Shown one piece after another: positions 37,000 to 48,376 of a DNA stretch of 64,000 nt; the first letter of the stretch is position 1, and each line of letters opens with the position of its first letter. Both the position numbers and the translations under genes were made by a program. The notes beneath the pieces were generated by a model. The model worked only from the letters and a program-made list of their open reading frames with translations, was not told where the DNA came from and did not search any database. The stretch spans positions 15,591,452-15,655,451 of the forward strand of contig NC_091208.1 of the NCBI RefSeq assembly GCF_040958095.1, in the 5' to 3' direction. This DNA is from Procambarus clarkii. Its lineage: Eukaryota > Arthropoda > Malacostraca > Decapoda > Cambaridae.

Positions 37000-37150
37000 A
37001 GAAAAAAAAAAAACATAAGAACAAAGGTAACTGCAGAAGGCCTATTGGCCCATACGAGGCAGCTCCTATCTATAACCACCCACTCATATACTTGTCCAAC
37101 CCGCGCTTGAAACAATCGAGGGACCCCACATCCACCACGTTACGCGGCTC
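37000..37150 (-). mobile_element. Penelope-like UTR fragment nested in LINE E
   Basis: GCAGAAGGCCTATTGGCCCA and TACGAGGCAGCTCCTATCTA match the Penelope-like element at 20472-20530. It sits between LINE E pieces 'DFYPVIHSSI' and the next codons, with an A run (36999-37012) on its left. Confidence 0.65.
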
Positions 37151-37266
37151 TGCCAACGGGCAAGGATGGAGGAATGAATAACCGGATAAAAGTCGGAATA
37201 AGGAATACCTTTATGGGAGATGGAACAAGAGCGGATAGCTTCTCTAACGGCAGCATCCGCATTTAA

Positions 37267-39018
37267 CCCTTAAATTGCGCATGCATCGCATCATATGATG
37301 CTTTGACCAACTTGCAGTAAATTGCACATCGCATCATATGATGCTTTGGAGTACTACGCAAGATTTAAACGGCCCGCGGATACACAGGGTTCACCACACC
37401 TTTATCAGGGCTCTTGTAAACAGACGCCATTTTAAAAAAAAATTGTGGGCCAAATTCCCAGGTGTTAGGGGCCTCGGTATTGAGTGAGCTACCAAGTCTG
37501 ACGCACCCAGCATGAGCTCACAGCACTGCTGTTCAGCTTGTGACCACAGCATCGCCTAAAAATGCCATAATATACTTGTTCATGCTATTATGTAACGATG
37601 ATATTATTACAGAAGACCCCTGACTGTGATAAAACTGACCAGGGTTCTGATAATAGCAGGATTGTGGTGATATTTAGCGCTGTGCTCCATGTTGGGAGGA
37701 GTAATGCTGTGGGAGGGGAGGGTAGTGGCATTGTCTTCTGACTGTGTGTGGCCACCTTTTATTGACTGCACTCACCATACCAGCTTAGTGGTTCGCTATG
37801 GTGAACACAAATGTAGATACTTATATATAACATGTGTATAGAGGTTATAAACAGCAAGAGGAGTAGGTTGGGAGCCGCCATTTTGGTGAGGGCGGTGGCG
37901 TCGTCTGCACGACTTATCATGTTGTTTACTGGTGACCACGATGGTCTTTGGGCACCATACCAGTTTACTTGTACAAGTATCATGAATAAAACAGGTAGAT
38001 ATTTATATATAATGTGTGTATATAGCGTAATAACACCACAAACAGTATTGTTGGAGGAAAAATATTAGTGCGTCTGGCCTTGAGGGCGGCAGCTACCAGC
38101 TGACTGTGTGAGGTCCTACATCTTTGTGCCTTCACTCACCATACAAGCTTAGATGTACAGTTATGGTGAACAAAACATGTAAATACTTATATATAACGTC
38201 TGTATATAAAAGCAAGAACAGTATGGTGGAAGGAGAATGGTGGCAAGTCACATGAGGTGAGGGAGGGAGGGAGGGAGTGAGTGGCAGCCAGTGGTGGGCT
38301 GCCACTGCCACTCAGCATACCAACTTAGTGGTTCGTTATGGTGAATACAAATGTAGATACTTATATATAGCATCTGTATATAGTGAATAAAAGCAAAAAC
38401 AGTATGGTGGGAGGAGAATGTGGGCGAGTGAGGTGTTGAGGGAGGGAGTGAGTGGCTGGCTGGAATGTGGCGGTCACTCCTCATTACTTTTTGACTCATA
38501 ATAGCAACTTAGTGGTTCGTTATGGTGAACAAAACATGCAGATACTTATATATAACCTGTGTATATAGTGTAATACCAACAAAGTATTTGTTCACTGTTT
38601 GATGAACATAATTGAATCAACAATATGCACACCATATTTTTGAGTACAGAGATGATTCACTCATTTTATTATATAAATATATCACACTACACACTATTGA
38701 ATAATATTGCAGCAAAAAAACTACGAAAAATCAATTAGAGACATTAAAATAATTAGGTAATTATCTCTTGGTGGCAACTCCAGCCTGACAGCTGGCGAGC
38801 AACAGACCGCCTGGGATGCACACTGAGTCAGCGCCAGTTTTTTGCCAGACTTTACCGCCCTATAGTGGGCAATATATGCTACTTACGATTTTTTTATTAT
38901 TTTTCCCATGATCAGTGAACACAAATTAACAGGTTAGGAAGAAAAAAAAAAGATTTTTTTTTTTTTTTTTGTGTGCCTGTGGGTGTCAAATGGTATATAG
39001 CCATGCACCATTTAAGGG
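37267..39018. mobile_element. Non-autonomous piggyBac element (copy 1), 1752 bp
   Basis: TTAA at 37263-37266 and 39019-39022. The ends CCCTTAAATTGCGCATGC and (complement) CCCTTAAATGGTGCATGG form the inverted repeat. Near the left end the palindrome GCATCATATGATGC occurs twice (37288-37301, 37331-37344). The middle holds five about 171-188-bp tandem units (37680-38590). No transposase. Its right TTAA is shared with the next piggyBac element. Confidence 0.88.
37680..38590 (+). repeat. Five-unit about 185-bp internal tandem array
   Basis: Units are recognisable by GTTATGGTGAACAAA followed by GTAGATACTTATATATAA (37815, 37998, 38186, 38357, 38541) and a GTATGGTGGGAGGAG-type block. Each unit carries variable filler such as GAGGGAGGGAGGGAGTGAG. 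The same unit appears three times in 34680-35300 and, inverted, in 45280-45960. Confidence 0.85.
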
Positions 39019-39022
39019 TTAA

Positions 39023-41842
39023 CCACTGAACTGCACAAACTGAGTGTTCTCGGTCGGTGGGAAACTGCGTCAACCGAGAAAACTTTTTTATTTTTTCGTA
39101 CCCATTCTAAACCAGCGCGGCTGGTTGTGTACAAGATGTATGCCTAGACCGTCAGTGAGCAGCAGCCATTTTGAAAAAAATCCCAGAATGCCGTAGCCTT
39201 AGTTCTGGTCAAAAAACCATGGCTGATGCATGCACCTCCAGCTCCCAGTCGCCTGTGGGACGTGCTGTTGCAAGACTGCTTTCTCCAGGGGCAATAAACA
39301 GTTTATTGTTTGAAGATGAAATGGAATAATATATTGATGACCCAAAGACCGATAGAAACATAACACAAGGTTCTGATGGAAGTGAAACAGATACAGATGA
39401 AGACGATACAATGAGCGCGTATCGTTCAGGGCAAACTGCATGCACAGTGGAGCACCACAGGTCATCGCCCTTGCCAGTATTATCTCCACCACCGCCACCA
39501 CTATCTCCCATTTTTGACAAAAGTGATACTCGAGTCATTTTCTGGGTTTAGTGATGCTGTTTCTGATACAAGTAGCACAGATGAGCCAAGGGCTAGCACT
39601 AGCTGCTGTCGCGGTGTTACCAGGCACAGATCTGCTGTCTCAGCAGGTCGCCCTGCCAAGCGCCACCAAGTATCCCCTCACGACGACACTGACGACAGTG
39701 TTGTCTCTACATCTACTTTCCCTGCTCGCCCTACTAGTAGACCTCAAACTCCTCCCCAAAGGAGATTTAGTGCAAGAAAACGCACTCATAGTGGAGTTGC
39801 TCGTGGCAGTGCTACAAGAAGAACGGCTGAATTTGTGAGGGAGGACTGTGATATTTTTGTACCACACAAACCTCAATTTGATCATAGTGATGTGGGGGAC
39901 CCACGTTCCTGTACACAGGTGACGACACGACGGAATCGGACTATTTTCTTGCATATTTTGATGAGCCGTTCATGCAACATCTTGCTGCCGAAACCAACAG
40001 ATATGCAGGGCAACTTGTTGAAAGTGGCATATTGCAGGCTTCACGTATGATACGCTGGAAGGACACCACCGTGGCTGAGCTGTATGTTATACAGGATTAT
40101 TGGAACAAAGAAGCTGCTGTTCCATCACCTGTCTTCAACAAATACATGTCACGAGACAGGTTCCTGAACCTACTACAGTGCCTACACTCTGAAAACCTTG
40201 AATTTTTTTTTTAGAAATGAGCGACTTTGGAGAGTGCAAAAAGTGTTCAGTGATATCAGAGGGAAATTTCATGATTACTTTGTACTGGACACAATGTTGT
40301 CATTGATGAATCCCTAGTTCTTTTCAAGGGACGTCTACTCTTCAAACAGTACATCCCATCGAAATGGCACTGTTTTGGCCTCAAATTTTTTGTACTGTGC
40401 GACTGTGAAACCGGAATGGTGATCGATATATTATATCCTGGTACAGACGTAGACATACCCGCAGAGAATCCTCACGGGTTTTCTGGCAGTGTAGTGAAGA
40501 CGCTAATGGAACCACTGCTGAACAAGGGAGCACATTCTGTGCACTGACAATTATTACACAAGCCCCTCGCTAACAAAGTTCTTGCTTGAACATAACACGG
40601 GCGTGTGTGGCACTGTAAAGACAAATAGGAAAGAAATGCCAGTTTTCTAAAATAATATTGGTGTAGATGAGTGTGAACTTGGAAAATGTGACAAAATATT
40701 AGCAGTGCATTGGAAAGACAAATGTGAAGTCAGTATGTTGTCTACTGTTCACACTGGTGAAATGCTTGACAGTGGTAAAGTGAGGTATCAAGGTGATGGA
40801 TCATTGTATAAGCCAGATTGTATCATTGACTACAATATAAATATGAGACTTGTAGATAAATGTGACATGATGGTTGGTGCTGTCGAGTGTGTCCGCAAAA
40901 GTGTAAAGTGGACAAGGAAATTCTTCTTTCATCTTGTGAACGTAACAGTGCTCAACTGTTTCAACATGTTTTTGGTGAAAACGAGAAAAAAAACATTAAT
41001 TCGAGTGTTTAGTCATGCTCTGCTGTTGCAATTACTTGTCAAGTATGGCCAGGAAGACAGCGTAAAGACAGTTTATCATGCCCCAACAAGAGCACATTTA
41101 GTTTCCAACAGACTGACTGGTAAAGACGCCTTTGCAATTTACAAGCCTGCCTACCTACCACCTTCAGGAACTAAGGCTAAAGGCATATGTGAGAGCATTG
41201 TTTGAATGAACTCAGAATGAAAACCAAGGAAGCGAAAATCTGAGTGTACCATATGCGTCAAGTGCAAAGTTCCGCTTTGTCTCATGGACTGCTTCTTTGA
41301 ATATCACTCGCTTGATAAGTACTAAGAGTGTAATACAGTGTATTATTTTGTAAATAGTGTGTGAAACTGTATATAATGTATTATTAGTGAATGTAGAACA
41401 AGTAACATTGCAACAATAAAAATTTATTGAGGACACATTAGTGACACATGTATCACAGCTTCATGGAACATTATGAACATTATACTTTATATACATTGTG
41501 AGGACACACATATACATCAGATACGATACGAGAAAAAACAGTAGAAAGCAATGAAAATACATAGAAATAATAATTGTAAATATAATTGCGGAAACTGGCA
41601 GGTCTTGAGTGGCCCGCGCGACCGTGTCTGGAAGCTTCACGCACGGGCGACCAGCCCTTGATGACGTCACAGCGCACCTTATCCATGTCCTCATGGCCAA
41701 AGTAAGTGAAATTTGACATTTTTACATATACATGTTCAGGGAAGGGAATTCTTCATTTTAAGAAGAAAAAATAATTTTTTGGGAATACTTGATTTCATGC
41801 GCATTAGGAGAATTTCACAATAAACTTGGTGCATCACAGTGG
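39023..41842 (+). mobile_element. piggyBac element with transposase (copy 2), 2820 bp
   Basis: TTAA at 39019-39022 and 41843-41846. The ends CCACTGAACTGCACAAAC and (complement) CCACTGTGATGCACCAAG form the inverted repeat. It carries a decayed transposase gene (39219-41325) with a polyadenylation signal AATAAA at 41415. It inserted in LINE E at TTAA. Its terminal repeats resemble, but differ from, those of copy 1. Confidence 0.9.
39219..41325 (+). pseudogene. piggyBac transposase pseudogene
   Basis: A DDD-type transposase that in active relatives excises and inserts at TTAA without footprint. Start ATG 39219 ('MADACTSSSQSPVGRAVARL'), then an acidic, Ser-rich N-terminal region. The core shows 'ETNRYAGQLVE', 'WKDTTVAELYVIQDYWNKEA' and 'MSRDRFLNLLQCLHS' (39980-40195). 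The catalytic boxes follow: 'VVIDESLVLFKGR' (about 40300), 'CTDNYYTSPSLTKFL' (about 40545) and 'DCIIDYNINMRLVDKCDMM' (about 40815-40870). A C-terminal cysteine cluster 'ECTICVKCKVPLCLMDCFFE' lies near 41240-41300. There is an in-frame stop near 39330, a shift near 39535, another near 39960, more around 40210-40320, and a stop before the cysteine cluster. All family landmarks survive, so decay is moderate. Confidence 0.9.
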
Positions 41843-41846
41843 TTAA

Positions 41847-42265
41847 AGAAATACTAATATGGCTGGGAACCCAGCAAAACTCTACGGATTCAAATTTACT
41901 GAAGATAAGAAACAGCCAATGTTGAATCTTGACAACCACCGGATGGACAGGATTAAAGGACCCTAGAGCCATGAGGGCACTACGAGAGTCAACTACAACC
42001 ACAAAGGAGGATTGACAACAAGAAAGTAGGAGACGAAGAGCATAAGGAATAGCATAAAGTTTTGCTGTGAAGATGCTTATCTCCGGAGGAAGGCGACACA
42101 TATAAGTGCGGTCAGGAAAAATATCAGAGTAGTCTACACCGTCCGCAGACTTAGACCCATCGGTGAAGATGGAAACGGAGCGGTAATGTGCAGAAAAGTG
42201 CTCAAGGAAAAGGCATTTCAGAACCGTAGGAGGGGTAAAAGATTTAGTGTTATGGGTCAAGGATG
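41847..42265 (-). CDS. RNase H domain of LINE family E
   Basis: The bottom-strand frame includes 'SVSIFTDGSKSADGVDYSDI' (first catalytic Asp), 'ISIFTAKLYAIPYALRLL' (Glu position altered to Lys), 'SSFVVVVDSRSALMALGSF' (second Asp) and 'VEFCWVPSHISIS' (the His loop). It corresponds to the RNase H domain carried after reverse transcriptase in I-group LINEs, which helps remove the RNA strand. The usual catalytic Glu in the 'F-A-E-L' box reads Lys, consistent with an inactive copy. It is bounded on the right by the TA target of the Tigger insert and on the left by the TTAA of a piggyBac. Confidence 0.82.
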
Positions 42266-42699
42266 TACAGTGGTACCTCGGTTTAAGAGTTTATTCTGTT
42301 CCTGGAGACAGCTCGTATTCCGAAGCTAATTTCCCCATAAGAAATAATGGGAAATGAATTAATCCGTTCCTGACTACCGCAAAAACCTCACTTCAAACTA
42401 AATTTTATACCTAATTCATCTAAATGAACCTACAAAACTATGTTCAAGTTATTACTTACCTTGCTGATGGCTGCTGTTGGTGTATGGAAGATGGTGAGGA
42501 GGAGGGAGAAGAGGTGTTACTGTTTGGAAGGGGAGTCCCCTTCCATTATAACATCAGGCAGTGAGGACTTCACTGGTGTGCACACTCTGGCACGTTTTGC
42601 CTGCATACCACTAAGACTTGCTTGTCTTACTAAGAATCTGTCTAAAGAGACTTGTTTTTCCCTACATTTTAACACTTGTCTATAGTAAGACATCACATT

Positions 42700-43410
42700 A
42701 TGAAATACTTCAAGAGTCCGAGAGAGAGAGAGAAAGACCTGGAGGTTGATATCACGCCAGACCTGTCCCCTGATGCTCATATCAAGAGGATAACAGCAGC
42801 AGCATATGCCAGGTTGGCTAACATAAGAACGGCCTTTAGAAACTTGTGTAAGGAATCTTTCAGAACATTATATACCACATATGTCAGACCAATCCTGGAG
42901 TATGCGGCACCAGCATGGAGTCCATATCTAGTCAACTAAAATGGAAAAGGTTCAAAGGTTTGCCACCAGACTAGTACCCGAGCTGAGAGGTGTATGAGCT
43001 ACGAGGAGAGACTACGGGAATTAAACCTCACTTCGTTGGAAGACAGAAGAGTTAGGGGGGACATGATCACCACATTCAAGATCCTCAAGGGAATTGACAG
43101 GGTTGATAAAGACAGGCTGTTTAACACAAGGGGCACACGCACTAGGGGACACAGGTGGAAACTGAGTGCCCAAATGAGCCACAGAGATATTAGAAAGAAC
43201 TTTTTTAGTGTCAGAGTGGTTGACAAATGGAATGCATTAGGAAGTGATGTGGTGGAGGCTGACTCCATACACAGTTTCAAGTGTAGATATGATAGAGCCC
43301 AATAGGCTCAGGAACCTGTACACCTGTTAATTGACAGTTGAGAGGCGGGACCAAAGAGCCAGAGCTCAACCCCCGCAAGCACAACTAGGTGAGTACAACT
43401 AGGTGAGTAC
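42700..43410 (+). mobile_element. LINE family C 3' end nested in the Tigger MITE
   Basis: C-terminal codons ('KDLEVDITPDLSPDAHIKRI', 'RPILEYAAPAWSPYLVN', 'FFSVRVVDKWNALGSDVVEA') with a short interruption near 42940, then the 3' UTR ending in two copies of ACAACTAGGTGAGTAC. The Tigger sequence CATCACATTAT stops at about 42700 and continues at 43411. Confidence 0.88.
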
Positions 43411-43512
43411 ATTGTCATTTAAAAGGTTAATGCAACGGCCTACTACAGCTTTATCTGGGCGAGTTTTTTCAACAAAACTTTCCAAATCTTCTCATACTTC
43501 ACACATTTTCTT

Positions 43513-43920
43513 AACACTTTAGCGTTGTCATGGCGCTCGAGAGCGTTACCACTTTTTGTGTTGAGGTCACACAGCAGATTCGCTGACGAGTTACGAGAAA
43601 AAATATTTCTATAAACTCTATTTGTTTTGCGATCGACTTTGGGATAGTTTGAAAATGTTCGCCTTAAAATTTCCATTTTCTCTAATAGCCGCATGGCCTA
43701 TTTGGGAGAACGGCATAGCATTGCACCATCGAGGTAAGACCATTGTATTGTTGACATGACAAGTGTAATCGACGTAGTTTTTTATTTGGTGCCGGTCTAA
43801 TGCATCCTTGTGTGACATTTTATATGTATGTTCTTCTAGAATATTCTATTGCAAGCACATTGGTACAAAAATAAAATACGTACATCAAAAATTAATGTCA
43901 GGACACCGCACTATTTTCTT
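43513..43920. mobile_element. TTAA-family (piggyBac-like) repeat nested in the Tigger MITE
   Basis: Begins TTAACACTTTAGCG at the TTAA that the intact Tigger has at the same place (CCTTCTTAATTTCTG at 46650). The right part (TCTATTGCAAGCACATTGGT and following) matches the interior of 52987-54290. The far end is not clear. Confidence 0.6.
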
Positions 43921-44244
43921 AGGTTTTCTTAGGTTTTCTTACCACTGGCTTTCTTGGGACCCATGGCGAGATTTATAATAACTTTTATGCTCAAATGGCC
44001 AAAAATCTGACAAAAAAAAACAAATCCTCGTGGAGAATTCAGGCGGGATAGTCACTGGGCGCAAGGTACTGGTAAACTGAGGCGCGATCGCTGTGCTATC
44101 ACGCTCTAGTCGGCCTGTACGTGTATCAACACCCTCGTGTTCCAAGGCAACCCTCGCTTTCCGAGGCAAATTTTCCAAGCAAATCCTGTTCGTATTCCGA
44201 AAAACTCATATACAGGGACACTTGTATTCTGAGGTACCACTGTA

Positions 44245-44354
44245 CAAAATTTTGGAGTACAACATTTTTGGAGTACAAAATTTTGCAAGGAAGTACAAAA
44301 CTTCCTTGCCCCTGTGGAGAGTCCTGTGGAGGACTCTCCACAGGGGCAAGGAAG
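44245..44354. repeat. Rearranged filler with a perfect 25-bp-arm hairpin beside the Tigger insertion
   Basis: Three copies of GGAGTACAAAATTTT-like sequence follow the TA. Then come a 9-bp-arm hairpin and a perfect inverted duplication: arms 44301-44325 and 44330-44354 (CTTCCTTGCCCCTGTGGAGA...) with a 4-nt loop. The outer arm is LINE E sequence, so the inner arm is a copied-back piece. Confidence 0.85.
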
Positions 44355-44852
44355 GAACAATACGAGGAGAAATATTAGAAATACGAACCGAAAGAGAATC
44401 CTTTAAGCGAGATAACTGGACAGAAAGAGGGAGGTGGTGAAGAGGAACAGGAACTACAGGAGGGGTAAAAGTCAAAGCCCAACTGGGGCGAGAGGAAGGA
44501 TGTTGCTAGGACTGCGCAAGATAGAGAAGACAATAGTGATCATGGCAGTCCTGGAGTGACAGGAAGCCAGTATCTACTACAAGTTCAGGGCGGGAGTCGA
44601 ATGAAAGGAACCAGAGCCGAGGCACAACTCAGTATGGTGCAAAGCATCAAGATGGCAAAGAGTAGGAGGAGAAGCAGACGAATAAGCAGAGCAACCATAA
44701 TCGAGTTTAGACAGGACGAGAGAGGAATGTAAAGAGAGGAGCATGCGCCTATCAGCTCCCCAGGAAGTATGGGACAAAACCTTAACCCCTCAACTGCACG
44801 GCTTCCAAATATGGCACCCCCCACCCCTAGTGCGCAGGAAATAAATTCTCTG

Positions 44853-44859
<7 letters not shown>

Positions 44860-44883
<24 letters not shown>
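44860..44883. repeat. Poly-T run
   Basis: About 24 T inside the piggyBac copy near its left end; a similar T run lies near the right end of copy 1 (38955-38970). Confidence 0.9.
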
Positions 44884-46171
44884 CAAAAATGTCAAAAACC
44901 CTTCCCTGTGTATGGGGTATAGTAACTGAAAGTCGAAATTGTACTTACTTTGGCTGCGTTGGGGTACATAAGTTGGTGCGTGACGTCATCATTCCCCGTT
45001 TGCCCGTGGTGTACACTCCCGGGTAAGTACAGTAGGGCGTGGTGTACAGTAGGGCACCCGGGGCAGGATGCGCGTGCTGCCGTGAATATATTTTTGTTAA
45101 TTTTTTGCACACAGTTCCATATACATTTTATTTGTTTTTATGTGCCAATCATATGTATAATGAACATGTACACTATATTATGGCAGCAGAACATCCGTAG
45201 TGTCCGAAGAGACTGTGTTACGTGCATGACACATGTGTACACATATCCGGCACATATTTCCAATGTATTGTGCTAATTAATATATATATACACAATCTAT
45301 TTACACACTGTACAGTATCACACAATATTTATACACACCATAAACACACTCAGAACTCCAGGAGTGTGAGCTGCCACACCCAGCCAGTCCTCCCTCACTC
45401 CTCCAACATCGTACTCACCATCACCCTTCCTCCCACCATACTGTTATTCACACAAATGTTTTATGTTCATTTATGTATATTTACAACACATTTACACACT
45501 ATACACTGTCACACACTATATACACACACCATAAACACACTCTGAACTCTGCGAGTGTGAGCTGCCACACCCAGCCAGCCAGTCCTCCCTCTCTCCTCCA
45601 ACATCGTACTTGCCATCACCCCTCCTCTCACCATACTGTTATTGTTTTTATTACACTATTTATATATGTTATGTATACCTATCTACATGTTTTATTCACC
45701 AGAACTATGCCAGTAAGCCGGTAATGTGTCCAAACAGTACAGTGGCCATCATACACTGCATGAGAAATCACACAGCAGACAGCAGACGACGCTACGATTA
45801 CGACGTCACCTCCCTCACCAAAACAGCTTCTCTCAACATACTCCTGTTGCCGTTATTACACTGTAAACGCACACACTGTATATACCTATGTACATATGTG
45901 TTCACCATAGCAAACCACTAAGCTAGTATGGTGAGCAAAACAAGAATGGCTGCCACACACCGTGAGGTTACCTCGATTACTATGCACAGCTCTAATTATC
46001 CAATAATTATCACCACAATCCTGGTCACTAATTCCTGTAAATGAATAATTGACCACAAGTTTATTTTGTAAAGCAACCTAAGAAGTCATTTGAAGATTCC
46101 TAGATGGACGAAATAATGCTGTGGTGCTGTGGCTAGTGCTGTAAACATCGTGAACAGCATTGAATGCTGTT

Positions 46172-48376
46172 CACGTTCCCAATAATGGGAAATGAATTAA
46201 TCCATTCCTGACTACCCAAAAACCTCACTTCAAACTACATTTTATACCTAATTCATCTAAATAAACCTACAAAACTATGTTCAAGTTATTACTTACCCTT
46301 GCTGATGAATGCTGTAGGCATATGGAAGATGGTGAGGAGGGGGAGGAGGAGAGGTGTTACTGTTTAGAAGGGGAGTCTCCTTCCATTATAACATCAGGCA
46401 GTGAGGACCTTTCTAGTGTGCACTCCCTGGCACGTTTTGCCTGCATACCACTAGGTCCTGGTTGTGGCTCACTGCTCGATTTTCTCGCAACAAATCTGTC
46501 CATGAAAGCTTGTTTTTCCCTTCTTCGCAAGCTGTCTCTGTAGTAAGGCATCACAGTGTCATTGAAAAGATTAAGGCAACGGCCTACTACAGCTTTCTCT
46601 GGGCGAGTCTTTTCAATAAAAGTTTCCATCTCTTCCCACATCTGACACACCTTCTTAATTTCTGCAGAAGGGACATTCGCTACTGCCTTATCCTCCTCCA
46701 CTGGAGAAACATCCTCAGCTGGGTCTTCTTGCTGTTCCTTTTTAAGGGCTAGGAGTTCTTCGGTGATCAGTTCTTCATTGTGTTCTTCCACCAACTCCTC
46801 CACATCATCATCATCCAATTCCAAGCCCATTTGCCGGCCCAGAGTAACAATTTCCTCAACAATAGGCGCATCATTTACAGGCTCAAACCCCTCAAAGTCT
46901 AATTCTGTCACATTCGGGCCACAATTTTCTCCAGCCAGAGATCAGGGTTCTTTGAGTCACTTCTTGCCAGGCTTTGTCAACGAGTTTTAAAGAACTACAA
47001 ATGTTAAAATGGTCTTTCCAGAACTCTTTGAGAGTGAGGTTTGTGGCTTCAGTCACTTCAAAACATTTCCGGAAAAGTGCCCTTTCATACAGTTTCTTAA
47101 AATTCGCTATGATTTTCTGGTCCATAGGCTGAATTAGAGGAGTGGTGTTAGGAGGAAGGAACTTTATTGTGAGAAATTTACTGTATCTGTGCATCAATTC
47201 ATCTTCCAATCCTGGAGGATGAGCAGGAGAATTGTCGAGAAGCAGGGCCTTGAGTGGCAAATGTTTCTCCTGCAGATATTTTTCTATGGCAGGGCACACC
47301 ACTTCATTCACCCACTCCAAAAAGAAAATCCTAATCACCCATGCCCTTTTATTAGCCTTCCACATCACACACATTTGGTGTTTCTGCACTTTATACTGTT
47401 TGAAAACCCTTGGATTTTCAGAATGATACACTAGCAAGGGTTTAATTTTCAAATCGCCACTCGCATTTGAACACAGCACAAGCGTAAACCTATCTTTCAT
47501 AGGCTTGTGTCCGGGCAAGGATTTTTCCTCCTTGGTAATGTTTGTCCTCTTAGGCAATCTTTTCCAGAACAGTCCTGTTTCATCACAATTAAAAACTTGT
47601 TGCGGTAGGTATCCCTCAGCCTCTGCAAACTCTTTAAATTCTTCAATAAATCGTTCAGCTGCTGGTTTGTCTGAGCTGGCTGCCTCCCCATGCCTCGCAA
47701 CACTATGGATACCACTTCTTTTTCTAAATTTTTCAAACCATCCCCTGCTTGCCTTAAAGTCTATCATATCTGCACTCGTTCCAGGGGTTTTCTTTACAAG
47801 GTCTTTGTGCATTACTCTGGCTTTCTCACAAATGATGGCCTCCGAAACACTATCACCCACTAACTTCTTGTTGTGTATCCAAATTAATAACAACTTTTCC
47901 ACTTCTTCAAGTATTTGTGGTGCTTGTTTCATGATTGTTCTTATGCCTTTTGCAACTTTAGCACTCATAATGTCCTTTTTCTTGCTAAGTATAGTGCATA
48001 TTGTTGACGTGGCTTTGTTGTACTGCCTACAAAGTTCAACAACATGTGTACCATTTTCCTGCTTCCAAATGATCTCTTGTTTTTCCTGTATTGTCATCCT
48101 CACATGGGCTTTCTTGCCTTGATCCTTACTACTGGCTTTCTTGGGACCTCATGGTGAGATATATAACAACAACTTTTATGGTCAAATGACCAAAAATCCA
48201 ACAAAACACTGAAATTCCTGGTGAAGAATTGACGCAGGATAGTTGCTGGGCGCGAGGCACTGGTAAACTAAGGGGTGAGGGGCAACACTCGCCTTACCAC
48301 CACGCGCTAGGTCGGCCTGTACGTGTATCAACACACTCGCCTTCCGAGATACCCCTTACCTTCCAAGGCACATCTT
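46172..48376 (-). mobile_element. Tigger element lacking both terminal repeats
   Basis: Bottom strand carries 5' UTR, transposase gene and 3' UTR. The left side starts abruptly in CCAATAATGGGAAATGAATT and the right side stops after CCTTCCAAGGCACATC, so about 60-100 bp, including the inverted ends, is missing on each side. A bordering stretch of the host piggyBac (equivalent to 34320-34490) is also missing. It is the only copy here with the full transposase. Confidence 0.85.
46357..48151 (-). pseudogene. Tigger (pogo-family) transposase, two frameshifts
   Basis: Cut-and-paste transposase of the Tc1/mariner superfamily, inserting at TA. Bottom strand: ATG near 48151 with a 1-nt shift just after it (family start 'MGPKKA'). 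A CENP-B-N/psq-type helix-turn-helix follows ('QEKQEIIWKQENG', 'CRQYNKATSTICTILSKKKD'), then a CENP-B-type DNA-binding region ('GWFEKFRKRSGIHSVARHGE'). The DDE core shows 'VFNCDETGLFWKRLP' (first Asp), 'ALLLDNSPAHPPGLED' (second Asp) and 'NTTPLIQPMDQKIIANFKKL' (third Asp, about 37 residues on). A second frameshift near 46900 moves into the C-terminal part, which is acidic ('LELDDDDVEELVEEHNEEL') and ends 'VIMEGDSPSKQ'. The 403-residue main frame is otherwise open, so decay is slight. Confidence 0.92.

Larger units (their letters stand above)
42268..44242. mobile_element. Tigger-type MITE (pogo/Tc1-mariner) with nested insertions
   Basis: Perfect 12-bp ends CAGTGGTACCTC and GAGGTACCACTG, flanked by TA (42266-42267, 44243-44244). 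Inside are fragments of the Tigger transposase C-terminus and the 'MGPKK' start region in minus orientation, as in the MITE at 57371-58285. Removing LINE C (42700-43410) and the TTAA-family piece (43513-43920) leaves about 0.86 kb, close to that MITE's 915 bp. It sits in LINE E. Confidence 0.9.

Noticed and set aside
47505-48122. A 205-residue plus-strand frame
   Set aside because: Antisense shadow of the Tigger transposase; it has no domain.
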